DNA of 64,000 bases from Neobacillus driksii (GTDB lineage: Bacteria; Bacillota; Bacilli; Bacillales; Cytobacillaceae): positions 18,457 to 82,456 of the forward strand of contig NZ_JACCBX010000015.1 in NCBI RefSeq assembly GCF_013409995.1, in the 5' to 3' direction. This document shows positions 8,628 through 17,230 of the stretch, in pieces. Position 1 is the stretch's first letter. Every line of letters starts with the position of its first letter. Under the pieces are notes generated by a model. It was not told the DNA's origin, made no database searches, and saw only the letters and a list, made by a program, of their open reading frames with translations. The translations under genes were made by a program, and so were the position numbers.

Positions 8628-9488
8628 TTAATACCAGTCAGCATATCCTAGTTTTCTCAAGTGATTAGCTGAAACCTCTAGGCATTCGAATGGGTCACGT
8701 CCATAGGTATCGTCTTGTTCTACTAAGAAATACTGTACTCCACTCTCAAGTCCTGCTTCTATGATTGATTTGAGATCTAGGTTTCCTTCACCAAGTTCTG
8801 CAAATTCAATCGTATTTGTGAATAGGTTAAAGAATTTACCCATATCCTTGAAATCCATTTGAGTTGTATCAATTTGTCCAATACGATAATCCTTCAAGTG
8901 TAGGAGTGAAATACGGCCTGCATATTCTTTAACAAACTCGACAGGATTTACACCCGCTCTTTGAATCCAGTGAACATCTAATTCAAACCCAAGCTTAGTG
9001 GTGTTATTTTTAATAATGTCCAACAAATACTCACCATCGTATTTTTGGAATTCTATGTGGTGTGTGTGGTAATACAATTCAATTCCATGCTCAGCTAATC
9101 TGTGAGCCATTTCTTCTGCTTTTCCAATAAATTCCATAATTTTATCTTTATGACCGATAGCTGTTAACGGAAGCATACCAATACGTAAGAAGTTACAATC
9201 CAGTGTCTTGCAATCGTTTACGATTTTTTCAAAGTCACTTGTCAATGTCTCACCAGGCATTCCAGGAAGCATTGGCTCTACCGCAGCAGAAAGAGCGGCA
9301 ATCTTAATATCAAAATCTTGACTCGCCCTTTTTATCTCCGCTACGTTCTCTGGAGTCATTGGGATTTGAGAAACTTCAACAGCGTGGTAACCAAGCTCAC
9401 TTACTTTTCTCATTGTTTCATAGGCACCAAGCTCCTCAACCTTGTTCTTTAGCATCATCATTTGAACGCCGATTTTTCCCTTTTTCAT
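8628..9488 (-). CDS. Sugar phosphate isomerase/epimerase-like TIM barrel (AP-endonuclease 2 fold)
   Basis: A 286-aa xylose-isomerase-like barrel of the IolE/Hyi superfamily. Candidate metal-binding residues lie in the segments ELYYHTHHIEF, FELDVHWI, LLHLKDYR and YFLVEQDD, the usual His/Glu/Asp positions of this fold. Its ATG overlaps the stop of the upstream Gfo/Idh gene by 4 bases (ATGA), so the two are translationally coupled. The Gfo/Idh plus TIM-barrel pairing is common in pathways that oxidise a sugar ring carbon and then isomerise, eliminate or dehydrate. The substrate is unknown. Confidence 0.8.
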   Translation of the reverse strand: MKKGKIGVQMMMLKNKVEELGAYETMRKVSELGYHAVEVSQIPMTPENVAEIKRASQDFDIKIAALSAAVEPMLPGMPGETLTSDFEKIVNDCKTLDCNFLRIGMLPLTAIGHKDKIMEFIGKAEEMAHRLAEHGIELYYHTHHIEFQKYDGEYLLDIIKNNTTKLGFELDVHWIQRAGVNPVEFVKEYAGRISLLHLKDYRIGQIDTTQMDFKDMGKFFNLFTNTIEFAELGEGNLDLKSIIEAGLESGVQYFLVEQDDTYGRDPFECLEVSANHLRKLGYADWY

Positions 9489-10495
9489 TGGAATACCTCC
9501 ATTTGTATTGATTGTTTTTTCTCTGATGACAGGTGAATGGCATCAATTATCGCGATGGATGCAAGTGCATCTTTTGCATGAATATAGTCTTCTGTATTTC
9601 CAGTAATCGCCGAATAGAATTGATTAATGGTTTTTGCATGACTAGCTCCATAATAATGTTTCGAACCTGGCAGCTTAGCGTCTTCCATCAATTCTTCTTT
9701 TTCCCCTGTTTCATTCACTCTTGTCAGGATGCTATCCTTGATGATGAACCTTTCTTTTTCAAAAAGAACCTCGAGTTCAACACTAGAATTATCTGCATTT
9801 GCATTCGTAGCGAAGAATAATCCCTTAGCACCATTTTTAAACTGGATACGTGCGGAAGCCGTATCTTCCACTTCGATGTTATAATCCAATAGTTGATCAA
9901 CTGAACCTCTAATCGATTCAATTTCACCGCCAACCAGCTGCATGAGGTCTAACGTATGGAGCGCTTGATTGATCATCACTCCACCACCGGCATATTTCCA
10001 TTGCCCGCGCCACGGCTGGATGTCATAGTAGTCTTTTGGCCGAAACCATGCTACTAGACCCTTAACCCCTCTAATAGGACCATATTCACCAGAGTTGATA
10101 ATCTCTTGGAGTTTTTCAAAGGATTCGTTGTTGCGATTTTGCAGACATACACCGATTTTAATGTCCTTGTGTTCTTCCTCTAATTTCACCAGAGCAAGCC
10201 CTTCTTCTGCGTTCAGGCCCAATGGTTTTTCTAGAAAAACATGAACACCTTTTTCTATACAAGCTTTCGTAACAGGGTAGTGCAAATAATGGGGCAGACA
10301 AATATGAACACAATCTAATTCTTCTTTTTCTAGCATTACCTCATAGTTACTGTAAAAGTTTGCTCCTGGTACTGAATTTGATAAGGATTCGTCATTATCA
10401 CAGACAGCCACCAACTCAGCATTTGGGTTTGCCTTTATCGCTGGAATATGGATATGTGAAATCGTCCCCAGCCCTATAACTGCAACTTTCAGCAT
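9485..10495 (-). CDS. Gfo/Idh/MocA-family NAD(P)-dependent oxidoreductase A
   Basis: A 336-aa dehydrogenase. The Rossmann motif VIGLGTISHIH lies near residues 6-16. The family signature EKP (FLEKPLG) is near 93, and GGGVMINQALHTLDLMQ carries the usual catalytic Asp/His region. Such enzymes oxidise or reduce sugar hydroxyls (inositol, glycosides, uronates). It sits between oxidoreductase B and the TIM barrel it overlaps. A 220-bp gap with several inverted repeats separates it from oxidoreductase B. Confidence 0.85.
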   Translation of the reverse strand: MLKVAVIGLGTISHIHIPAIKANPNAELVAVCDNDESLSNSVPGANFYSNYEVMLEKEELDCVHICLPHYLHYPVTKACIEKGVHVFLEKPLGLNAEEGLALVKLEEEHKDIKIGVCLQNRNNESFEKLQEIINSGEYGPIRGVKGLVAWFRPKDYYDIQPWRGQWKYAGGGVMINQALHTLDLMQLVGGEIESIRGSVDQLLDYNIEVEDTASARIQFKNGAKGLFFATNANADNSSVELEVLFEKERFIIKDSILTRVNETGEKEELMEDAKLPGSKHYYGASHAKTINQFYSAITGNTEDYIHAKDALASIAIIDAIHLSSEKKQSIQMEVFQ

Positions 10496-10714
10496 TTGCT
10501 TCTCCCCTTTTTTATAGGCTCTTTTCTTAAACTTTGTTGCTTTTTAGAACAAAAATTTAAAAAGAAAAGAGCCTGCAAACTAAATTCTTAAGCGCTAAAT
10601 TGATAATTCCACGTTAAAATCGGCTTTAAGATTTTAACAACTATGTTTGCGAAATCACACTTTTAAAACGAACTCAAAGCTTTAAACAGCGATGAGTTCG
10701 TTTCATGTGGTTGA
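10496..10714. other. Intergenic stretch with three inverted repeats
   Basis: Three potential hairpins: AGGCTCTTTTCTT (10516-10528) with its complement at about 10561-10573; GTTAAAATC/GATTTTAAC around 10613-10640; and ACGAACTCA/TGAGTTCGT (10673-10702). On the minus strand the last one is followed by TTTTAAAA just after the oxidoreductase B stop. They may partially terminate, or stabilise mRNA ends, inside the operon. Confidence 0.5.
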
Positions 10715-11875
10715 TTACTTTCTAACCGGATATTTACCTTCTTCCGCAATCCGTTTATTTAATTCTTCTAAGAATAAATCTTCATCAAATGGTACTTCGA
10801 TTTCCTTGCCTAACCAGCTTGACAGGTGCATTGCATTTGCAAGTCTAACACCATTAATACCGTCGCTGCCAGGAGCTAACAATGGTGTGCCTTCCACAAT
10901 TGCGGAAGAAAAGTCCTCTAATACTGCAATGTGCTGTTCGCCCCAAACATTGCCAAAATCAAGTACTTCCTCGGTGAAAATATCACCTGCACCGCCGCCC
11001 ATAAACAGCTTCATAACATCTGACATATCCATAGAAGCGCTCATTTCATTCTCAGATTGTTTCAGGCGCTTAATGGTTACTTTCTTACTATCGTCTACCA
11101 CGATTTTTCCTTTATCGCCATGGATTTCTAAACGATCTGTCCCTACTACATCGTGTGTCTTAGTTACAAATACACCAGTAGCACCATTTCCATAATCAAA
11201 TACTGCAGTTACATCGTCTTCAACCACAATATCTCTTTGATAGCCATAGTTTAATTTTGCATAAACCTTTTTCGGCATGCCGCAAATCCATTGAAGCAAG
11301 TCAATTTGGTGTGGCGCTTGGTTTACAAGGACACCGCCGCCTTCTCCGCCCCAAGTTGCTCTCCATTCACTTTGATTGTAGTAACCTTGAGGTCTCCACC
11401 ATGTAGTAATAATCCAATTGGTACTGCGGATGCTGCCAATCTCACCATTATCAATAAGTTCTTTTACTTTTTTATACAGTGGATTTGTACGCTGGTTAAA
11501 GAAGATTGCAAACTTAAGTTCAGGCTTTGTTGCTGCAAAGTCGTTTAATTCTTTTACTTGTTTTGTATAAACACCTGCTGGTTTTTCCACTAATGCATGA
11601 ATGTCTCTTTTTAATGCTTCAATTCCCATTTCAGGATGTAGATAATGCGGTACAGTTGTAACGACTGCATCAACATCACCACTTTCAAGCATATCGATAT
11701 AATTATCATAGAAAGGAACACCAGGATACTTCTCTTCTGCAACTTGTTTTTTAGCAGGATCATTATCACAGATCGCACCAATCACCATGTTTTTAACTTT
11801 GCCTTCAGTAATAAAATTAGCGTACATACCGCCCTCTGCACCTAATCCAATAATTCCTAATCTTACATCTGCCAT
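10715..11875 (-). CDS. Gfo/Idh/MocA-family oxidoreductase B
   Basis: A 386-aa sugar dehydrogenase. Rossmann motif GIIGLGAEGG near residues 7-16, signature EKPAG near 97, and GGGVLVNQAPHQIDLLQWICG, the typical catalytic segment (Lys-97-type, Asp, His) of the family. The WWRPQGYYNQSEWRATWGGEGG region resembles oxidoreductases acting on intact glucosides or levoglucosan-like sugars. It starts 2 bases after the TIM-barrel gene stop, in the AraC-led operon. Similar domain order to oxidoreductase A but clearly divergent, so the two are not a recent duplication. Confidence 0.85.
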   Translation of the reverse strand: MADVRLGIIGLGAEGGMYANFITEGKVKNMVIGAICDNDPAKKQVAEEKYPGVPFYDNYIDMLESGDVDAVVTTVPHYLHPEMGIEALKRDIHALVEKPAGVYTKQVKELNDFAATKPELKFAIFFNQRTNPLYKKVKELIDNGEIGSIRSTNWIITTWWRPQGYYNQSEWRATWGGEGGGVLVNQAPHQIDLLQWICGMPKKVYAKLNYGYQRDIVVEDDVTAVFDYGNGATGVFVTKTHDVVGTDRLEIHGDKGKIVVDDSKKVTIKRLKQSENEMSASMDMSDVMKLFMGGGAGDIFTEEVLDFGNVWGEQHIAVLEDFSSAIVEGTPLLAPGSDGINGVRLANAMHLSSWLGKEIEVPFDEDLFLEELNKRIAEEGKYPVRK

Positions 11876-11877
11876 AA

Positions 11878-12765
11878 TTAAATTCCCTCGCTTTCAATTT
11901 TGTTAAGAATTTCTAATAATGCTTCATATTGAAGCTTGTAGCCGCCGGCACCATCCAACCCTTTGTTGTCCTTAATGACCTCGGTCGCATCTTCAAGCTC
12001 TAAATCCTTTAGAGAATCAAAGAGAACAAGGTGTGGCTCAAGAGTTAAAAAGCCTTTATAGCCGCTCTTAATAAACTGAGCTAGCAATTCAGGTATTTTT
12101 CCTTCGCCAGTTCCACAGACAACGTTTTGACTATCTGATGTTACAGCATCCTTAATGTGTATATAAACAATCTCATCTTTCAAGAGATCGTAACACTCTT
12201 GGGTGTCCTCACCGCACTGTACGAAATTCGCGAAGTCGAAAATCCCTTTAAAGTAAGGAGAATCCACTTCTTTTAGGATCTCATGACAGCGTCTTCCGAT
12301 ATCACCAAAGATATCCTTTTCATTCTCATGCAGCAAAATTACATTGTATTTTTCCGCGATTGCAGCATATTCTTTCAACTTGCTGACAACTTGGCTGCGG
12401 TAGTGATCTGCATCCTCACCCTTAGGAATATAGAAGCTGAAAATCCGCATATATTTACAATCAAGCAAGTTGCTAATTTGGCAAAGCGTGTCCAACATAA
12501 GCTTTTGTTTCGCAAAGCCTTCTTCATCATTGATGAATACTTTACCAATTGGTGACCCGATAGAAGAAACACCAATACCAGCTTTTTGCAGTCTTGGCAG
12601 TACCGTTTCTTTGAATTCATCGACAGTAAAATCACCAATATTTTTCCCATCAATGCCGCGTAACGAGATAAATTTCATCCCTAAATTAGATACAACTTCT
12701 AACTGAGTATCAAAGTCAGATGAGATTTCATCTGAAAATCCTGAAATCAATAAATCTTGATTCAT
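11878..12765 (-). CDS. Sugar phosphate isomerase/epimerase-like TIM barrel 2
   Basis: A 295-aa xylose-isomerase-like barrel. The metal-site segments are ILLHENEKDIFGD, GIFDFANFV, VYIHIKDA and FLTLEPHL (Glu/Asp/His/Glu order). Its ATG overlaps the AraC-gene stop by 4 bases. With oxidoreductase B directly downstream it likely acts on a keto-sugar made by that dehydrogenase. I infer a ketose epimerase or eliminase; the sequence alone does not decide. Confidence 0.8.
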   Translation of the reverse strand: MNQDLLISGFSDEISSDFDTQLEVVSNLGMKFISLRGIDGKNIGDFTVDEFKETVLPRLQKAGIGVSSIGSPIGKVFINDEEGFAKQKLMLDTLCQISNLLDCKYMRIFSFYIPKGEDADHYRSQVVSKLKEYAAIAEKYNVILLHENEKDIFGDIGRRCHEILKEVDSPYFKGIFDFANFVQCGEDTQECYDLLKDEIVYIHIKDAVTSDSQNVVCGTGEGKIPELLAQFIKSGYKGFLTLEPHLVLFDSLKDLELEDATEVIKDNKGLDGAGGYKLQYEALLEILNKIESEGI

Positions 12766-13700
12766 TTATTCTTTTCCTCCTTATTCCAAAGAATATGGCT
12801 ACTGAGTTTCGTTTTACGATATTGTGAAGGAGTGGTGCCGACCTTCTCTTTAAAAAAACGGCTGAAATGTGCAACGCTTTCAAATCCTGTTGAGCGAGCC
12901 ACATCCGTTAGTGATTGATCTGGCTCCATTTCCAACAAATACTTCACCTGATTTAGCCGGCAAGCCATAACATATTCCATCACCGTAAAGCCAGTGACTT
13001 CTTTAAAAATATGAGAAGCATAATACTTACTTAAACTTAACTCTTCAGCAATTCTGTCTAAACTGACTTTTTCCGAATAATGATCATTAATCCAAGAGGC
13101 AATCGACTCAGCATGAAGCTCCTTTTCTGACCTTTTACTCGTCACCTGAGACAATTCTTTTTGACTTATTTTGTAGATTCCCATCAATAATTGAATCAAC
13201 TCAAGTTTTATTTCTGCTTCCAGAAACTCATTTTTCTTACCTGTCCGCTGCATTTCTTCATCAATATGAGTAAGAGACTGGGCTATTTCCTTTATCCTGC
13301 CATCCACAAATTGTCCAAATTCATCGTAGCCTGTACGAAGAAAGCAATTATGAAGTTTTTTGAACGGATCCAACAAATTAGGAATTCCAAGTCCAATTAA
13401 TGATTCCTGCAGCCATAAGGGTGAAAAATGAAGCATACTTCTTGTATACGTACTGTCTGTTCCTGGATTGGCTTTGTGCAAAGTCATCCCGTCTAACAGG
13501 ATGATATCCCCCGGTTGCAGTTCATAAATCCGATTGTTAATTAAGTACTTACAATCACCTGAGTGAAAAAAATAGATTTCATATTCTTGGTGTGAGTGAA
13601 AATTAAAGTTATAAAAGTCCACACCTTGAACTCGGTAGTGACCGTATATCCACTCATCCATTATTCTTTTTCTCAATGAAGAGCTTGTTAACTTTTCCAC
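12762..13700 (-). CDS. AraC-family transcriptional regulator with cupin sensor domain
   Basis: An N-terminal cupin arm (FHSHQEYEIYFFHSGDCKYL, LQPGDIILLDGMTLH) binds the sugar ligand. Two C-terminal helix-turn-helix motifs follow (VSLDRIAEELSLSKYYASHIFKEV and LTDVARSTGFESVAHFSRFFKE). The longest frame starts at 13733, but that ATG lies inside a cre match and 9 bases from an operator-like dyad, with no ribosome binding site. The GTG at 13700 has AAGGGTG 8 bases upstream and is preferred (312 aa). It is the first gene of the AraC/TIM/Gfo-Idh operon and probably its activator. Confidence 0.82.
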   Translation of the reverse strand: MEKLTSSSLRKRIMDEWIYGHYRVQGVDFYNFNFHSHQEYEIYFFHSGDCKYLINNRIYELQPGDIILLDGMTLHKANPGTDSTYTRSMLHFSPLWLQESLIGLGIPNLLDPFKKLHNCFLRTGYDEFGQFVDGRIKEIAQSLTHIDEEMQRTGKKNEFLEAEIKLELIQLLMGIYKISQKELSQVTSKRSEKELHAESIASWINDHYSEKVSLDRIAEELSLSKYYASHIFKEVTGFTVMEYVMACRLNQVKYLLEMEPDQSLTDVARSTGFESVAHFSRFFKEKVGTTPSQYRKTKLSSHILWNKEEKNK

Positions 13701-13718
13701 TGCTTTCACACCCTTAGT

Positions 13719-13732
13719 AGTAAGCGTTAACA
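13719..13732 (-). promoter_or_regulatory. cre site (CcpA), AraC operon
   Basis: TGTTAACGCTTACT on the minus strand matches cre at 12-13 of 14 positions with the central CG. It lies just upstream of the preferred AraC start. Confidence 0.6.
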
Positions 13733-13735
13733 TAA

Positions 13736-13757
13736 TAGTTTGTTAACTGAACATACT
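13736..13757. promoter_or_regulatory. Degenerate ROK-type operator, AraC operon
   Basis: TAGTTTGTTAACTGAACATA: the core GTTAACTGAAC (13742-13752) differs from GTTTANNRAAC at one position. The flanking half-site AGTTTGTT matches the other operators. This suggests the Gfo/Idh operon belongs to the same regulon. Confidence 0.5.
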
Positions 13758-13861
13758 TATATTATATTGCAGATAGATACAAAAAACATTCTCTAAAAGT
13801 GCTCAATAAGAGCTATTATTTGACTGATATTGCTTTTTTATCACGACTTTTAGACAAATAA

Positions 13862-13912
13862 AAAAAGGAGACAATTACAGCGTTTAGGGCTAGTTTTTGT
13901 CTCCTTTTAAAG
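13862..13912 (-). terminator. Terminator of gnd
   Basis: AAAAGGAGACAA pairs with TTGTCTCCTTTT across a 25-base loop. On the minus strand a run of T follows. Confidence 0.75.
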
Positions 13913-13942
13913 TTAGTTCATAACTGTTTAGTTATGAAACCC

Positions 13943-15355
13943 TTATTCCATCCAGTTTGTGTGGAATACTCCTTCTTTATCAATACGTTGGTACGTATGT
14001 GCTCCAAAATAGTCACGTTGTGCTTGAAGCAGATTCGCTGGAAGTGTTTCAGTACGATAGCTGTCATAGTAAGCAATTGCGCTTGCAAATGACGGAACCG
14101 GGATTCCACGTTCAATTGCTACAGCAAGAACTTGACGTAATGGCTGCTGATAATTTTCAACGATTTCTTTAAAATATGGATCTAATAATAAGTTTCTTAA
14201 TTCAGGATCGCGATCATAAGCGTCTTTAATTTTTTGTAAGAATTGTGCACGAATGATACATCCGCCGCGGAAAATCATCGCGATATCGCCGTAACGAAGA
14301 TTCCAATCATATTCTTCAGACGCAGCACGCATTTGTGCAAAACCTTGTGCATAAGAAACGATTTTGCTCATATACAATGCTTTACGTACTGCTTCGATTA
14401 ATTCTTCTTTATTGCCTTCAAACGCCTTTACTTCAGGTCCATTAAGAACCTTGCTTGCCTTAATACGCTCATCCTTCATCGCAGAAATAAAGCGGGCAAA
14501 TACGGATTCCGTGATAATTGGAAGTGGAACACCTAGGTCTAGTGCATTTTGGCTTGTCCATTTTCCTGTACCCTTTTGACCAGCAGTATCAAGAATCAAG
14601 TCAACCATTGGCTTGCCAGTTTCTTCGTCCACTTTTGTAAAGATATCAGCAGTGATTTCAATCAAATAGCTGTCTAATTCGCCTTTGTTCCATTCAGCAA
14701 ACACCTCGTGAAGCTCTTTCGCATCTAAACCAAGGACATTTTTCAAAATAAAGTAAGCTTCACAGATTAATTGCATATCTCCATATTCGATTCCGTTATG
14801 AACCATTTTCACATAGTGACCTGCACCATTTGGTCCAATATACGTACAACAAGGGTCGCCTTCAACTTTAGCAGAGATCGCCTCAAGGATTGGCTGAACA
14901 AGCTCATAAGCTTCTTTTTTACCGCCCGGCATGATAGAAGGACCTTTTAATGCGCCTTCTTCTCCACCTGAAACTCCAGTTCCGATGAAATGGAATCCTG
15001 CTGTTGCAAGTTCCTGATTACGTCTAATTGTATCCTGGAAGAATGTATTTCCTCCATCGATTAGGATATCGCCTTCTTCAAGAAATGGCTTTAAAGAGTC
15101 GATAGTTGCATCTGTAGCCGTACCTGCTTTAACCATTAATAAAATTTTGCGAGGTTTTTCTAAAGAATTAACGAATTCTTCAACTGTACGTGCACCAACA
15201 AAGTTCTTTCCTTCTGCTTCGTTCTTTAAAAACTCTTCTGTTTTGTCATAAGAACGGTTGAAAACAGCAACAGAGTAACCGCGGCTTTCAATATTTAAAG
15301 CAAGGTTCTTACCCATGACTGCCAATCCTACGACACCAATTTGTTGTTTAGACAT
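13943..15355 (-). CDS. gnd: 6-phosphogluconate dehydrogenase (decarboxylating)
   Basis: Converts 6-phosphogluconate to ribulose-5-phosphate, CO2 and NAD(P)H. 470 aa, full length. The coenzyme motif GLAVMGKNLALN lies at 10-21. The substrate signature ILIDGGNTFFQDT lies near 123-135, the catalytic segment GPNGAGHYVKMVHNGIEYGD near 180-199, and the C-terminal KEGVFHTNW tail closes the dimer site. It is a single-gene unit with its own terminator. Bacillus species often carry a second, gluconate-linked copy of this enzyme. Its place between the AraC operon and uxaC ties it to gluconokinase rather than to the oxidative pentose pathway alone. Confidence 0.95.
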   Translation of the reverse strand: MSKQQIGVVGLAVMGKNLALNIESRGYSVAVFNRSYDKTEEFLKNEAEGKNFVGARTVEEFVNSLEKPRKILLMVKAGTATDATIDSLKPFLEEGDILIDGGNTFFQDTIRRNQELATAGFHFIGTGVSGGEEGALKGPSIMPGGKKEAYELVQPILEAISAKVEGDPCCTYIGPNGAGHYVKMVHNGIEYGDMQLICEAYFILKNVLGLDAKELHEVFAEWNKGELDSYLIEITADIFTKVDEETGKPMVDLILDTAGQKGTGKWTSQNALDLGVPLPIITESVFARFISAMKDERIKASKVLNGPEVKAFEGNKEELIEAVRKALYMSKIVSYAQGFAQMRAASEEYDWNLRYGDIAMIFRGGCIIRAQFLQKIKDAYDRDPELRNLLLDPYFKEIVENYQQPLRQVLAVAIERGIPVPSFASAIAYYDSYRTETLPANLLQAQRDYFGAHTYQRIDKEGVFHTNWME

Positions 15356-15404
15356 TCTTTTCCCTCTTTCTCCTTAATCTAATTAGAACTTATTCCTTAG
15401 TTGA

Positions 15405-15580
15405 AGTCTGGAGTTGCCGTCCGGCACTCCTATACTCATACCATCCATAATAACGATTAATAAATAGAACATCAATTATTTCGGCTAATTTGTCATGCTT
15501 AGCTTACTCAAATAAATCGAAATAACAAACTATTCAATGTTTTAAAGGGGGGGAAGCCCTTTTAAAGGGCGCCCCTGACC
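15405..15580 (-). other. uxaC 3' region and gnd leader with hairpins
   Basis: A near-palindrome GGAGTTGCCGTCCGGCACTC lies at about 15410-15430. A GCCCTTTTAAAGGGC dyad (15556-15570) flanked by a G-run/C-run pair follows uxaC. The second may end uxaC transcription, but no U-tract follows on the minus strand. Confidence 0.4.
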
Positions 15581-15591
15581 TCACTTAATTC

Positions 15592-16995
15592 CTAGCGTTG
15601 TAAAAAGTATTTTTCGGCGTTATTGTAGCCAATATTTCTAACCATTTGTTCAAGGAATTCCATATCATTAGGCACTAGTCCTCTATCTGCCCAATCACCC
15701 AATAGGTTGCAAAGAATACGGCGGAAGTATTCATGACGTGCATAAGAAAGGAAGCTGCGTGAGTCTGTCAGCATTCCAATAAAATGACTCAACAGACCTA
15801 CATTTGCAAGATCTTTCATTTGTCTTTCCATTCCATCGATATGATCGTTAAACCACCAGCCAGAACCAAACTGAATTTTACCTGGAACACCTTCTTCATA
15901 GAAGTTCCCCATCATACCAGCTAGAACTGGATTATCTTTAGGGTTAAGATTAAACAATACTGTTCTTGGTAAAGCATTTTGCTGCTCCAAAGTATCAAGG
16001 AATCTAGATATACCTTCAGCGAAATTTGATTCTCCGACAGAATCAAATCCTGTGTCTGGTCCAATAAGCTCTTTCATTTTTGTATTGTTGTTTCTTAATG
16101 CACCCATATGAAGCTGCATAACCCACTGTTTTCCAGCATACATTTTTCCAAGCTCTGTTAATAGGAACCAACGGTAAGCAATCAGTTCTTCATTAGAAAG
16201 CTGTTCCCCGTTCAATCCTTTTTTGAAAATAACTTCAATCTCTTCCTTTGTTGTTTCTACAAATTCCATTTTTTGAATATCATGGTCAGATGCACGGCCG
16301 CCATTTTCGTGGAAGAAATCAACACGCTGCTGCAGTGCATTCAAGAAACCGTCTAGTGAATCTACTTTAATTCCAGAAACCTCTTCTAATTTCCGGGTCC
16401 AGCCGGCAAATGTAGGACGCTCAATGAAAAGAGCTCCATCTGGACGGAATGTTGGAGCGATAATAGGAGCAAAAGTTTCATCATTTTTTAATAAACGATG
16501 GTATTCCAATGTTGAATTAGGATCATCCGTTGTCCCAATAAATTTCACATTTGATTTCGCAATAAACGCTCTTGCTGTGTAATCTGATGATTTTAGCTTT
16601 TCATTACATTCATCGTAAATTTCACGTGCAGTTGAAGGGCTAAGTAATTTTTCAATTCCAAAGTACATTTTCAACTCCATGTGAGTCCAATGATAAAGCG
16701 GGTTGCCCATTAGGTTTGGCACCGTTTTTGCCCAAGCAGCGAATTTCTCCCAATCTGAAGCATCACCAGTAATGTATTTCTCGGCAATACCGTTGATACG
16801 CATCGTACGCCACTTGTAATGGTCTCCTCCAAGCCATAATTGAGTGATACTTTCATATGACTTATTTTCCCAGACCTCTTGTGGATCTAAGTGACAGTGG
16901 AAGTCAAAAATCGGTAACCCCTGTGCTGCATTTTCAAATAAGTTTACGGATGTTTCTGTATCTAACAAGAAGTCTTTGTCTAAAAAGTTTTTCAT
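15592..16995 (-). CDS. uxaC: Glucuronate isomerase (uronate isomerase)
   Basis: Isomerises D-glucuronate to D-fructuronate and D-galacturonate to D-tagaturonate. It is an amidohydrolase-fold enzyme of 467 aa. The metal motif DFHCHLDP puts H33 and H35 near the N-terminus. The segments LTELGKMYAGKQWVMQLHMGALRNNN and GMLTDSRSFLSYARHEYFRRILCN are uronate-isomerase hallmarks. It is divergent from the second ROK gene across a perfect operator palindrome. It supplies the substrate for the SDR at 2.7 kb. No tagaturonate reductase or altronate dehydratase is present here, which favours the glucuronate branch. Confidence 0.95.
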   Translation of the reverse strand: MKNFLDKDFLLDTETSVNLFENAAQGLPIFDFHCHLDPQEVWENKSYESITQLWLGGDHYKWRTMRINGIAEKYITGDASDWEKFAAWAKTVPNLMGNPLYHWTHMELKMYFGIEKLLSPSTAREIYDECNEKLKSSDYTARAFIAKSNVKFIGTTDDPNSTLEYHRLLKNDETFAPIIAPTFRPDGALFIERPTFAGWTRKLEEVSGIKVDSLDGFLNALQQRVDFFHENGGRASDHDIQKMEFVETTKEEIEVIFKKGLNGEQLSNEELIAYRWFLLTELGKMYAGKQWVMQLHMGALRNNNTKMKELIGPDTGFDSVGESNFAEGISRFLDTLEQQNALPRTVLFNLNPKDNPVLAGMMGNFYEEGVPGKIQFGSGWWFNDHIDGMERQMKDLANVGLLSHFIGMLTDSRSFLSYARHEYFRRILCNLLGDWADRGLVPNDMEFLEQMVRNIGYNNAEKYFLQR

Positions 16996-17023
16996 TCGAT
17001 ACCCTCCAGTTACTACTATTTTC

Positions 17024-17037
17024 TGTAAACCCTTACA
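17024..17037 (-). promoter_or_regulatory. cre-like CC element, uxaC leader
   Basis: TGTAAACCCTTACA: 13 of 14 cre positions with CC in place of the central CG. It lies 50 bases from the operator centre. Confidence 0.5.
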
Positions 17038-17067
17038 AATTTATTAAATAATTTCATGATTTTTTGT

Positions 17068-17092
17068 TTAATTTGTTTAGTAAACAAATTAA
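17068..17092. promoter_or_regulatory. Perfect 25-bp ROK operator between uxaC and ROK2
   Basis: Perfect palindrome with 12-base arms (TTAATTTGTTTA and complement) around a central G at 17080. The core is GTTTAGTAAAC. It is the best-conserved copy of the shared operator and lies between divergent uxaC and ROK2. Confidence 0.88.
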
Positions 17093-17230
17093 TTACATTA
17101 CTAACTTATCATGTTTAATTTGTTAAGTCAATTGACAGTTTATATTTTTTTACTATTCAAAAGAGACCTATATGAAATAACCTGTTATACTATTGTTATA
17201 GTAGAAAAGCGCTCGAAATGGAGGATACAG

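Noticed and set aside
13701..13733. Longer AraC start at 13733
   Set aside because: It has no ribosome binding site and overlaps a cre match next to an operator; the GTG at 13700 has AAGGGTG at correct spacing.
15340..15560. ROK operator upstream of gnd
   Set aside because: Only one half-site (AGTTTGTT) is visible; the second arm is absent.
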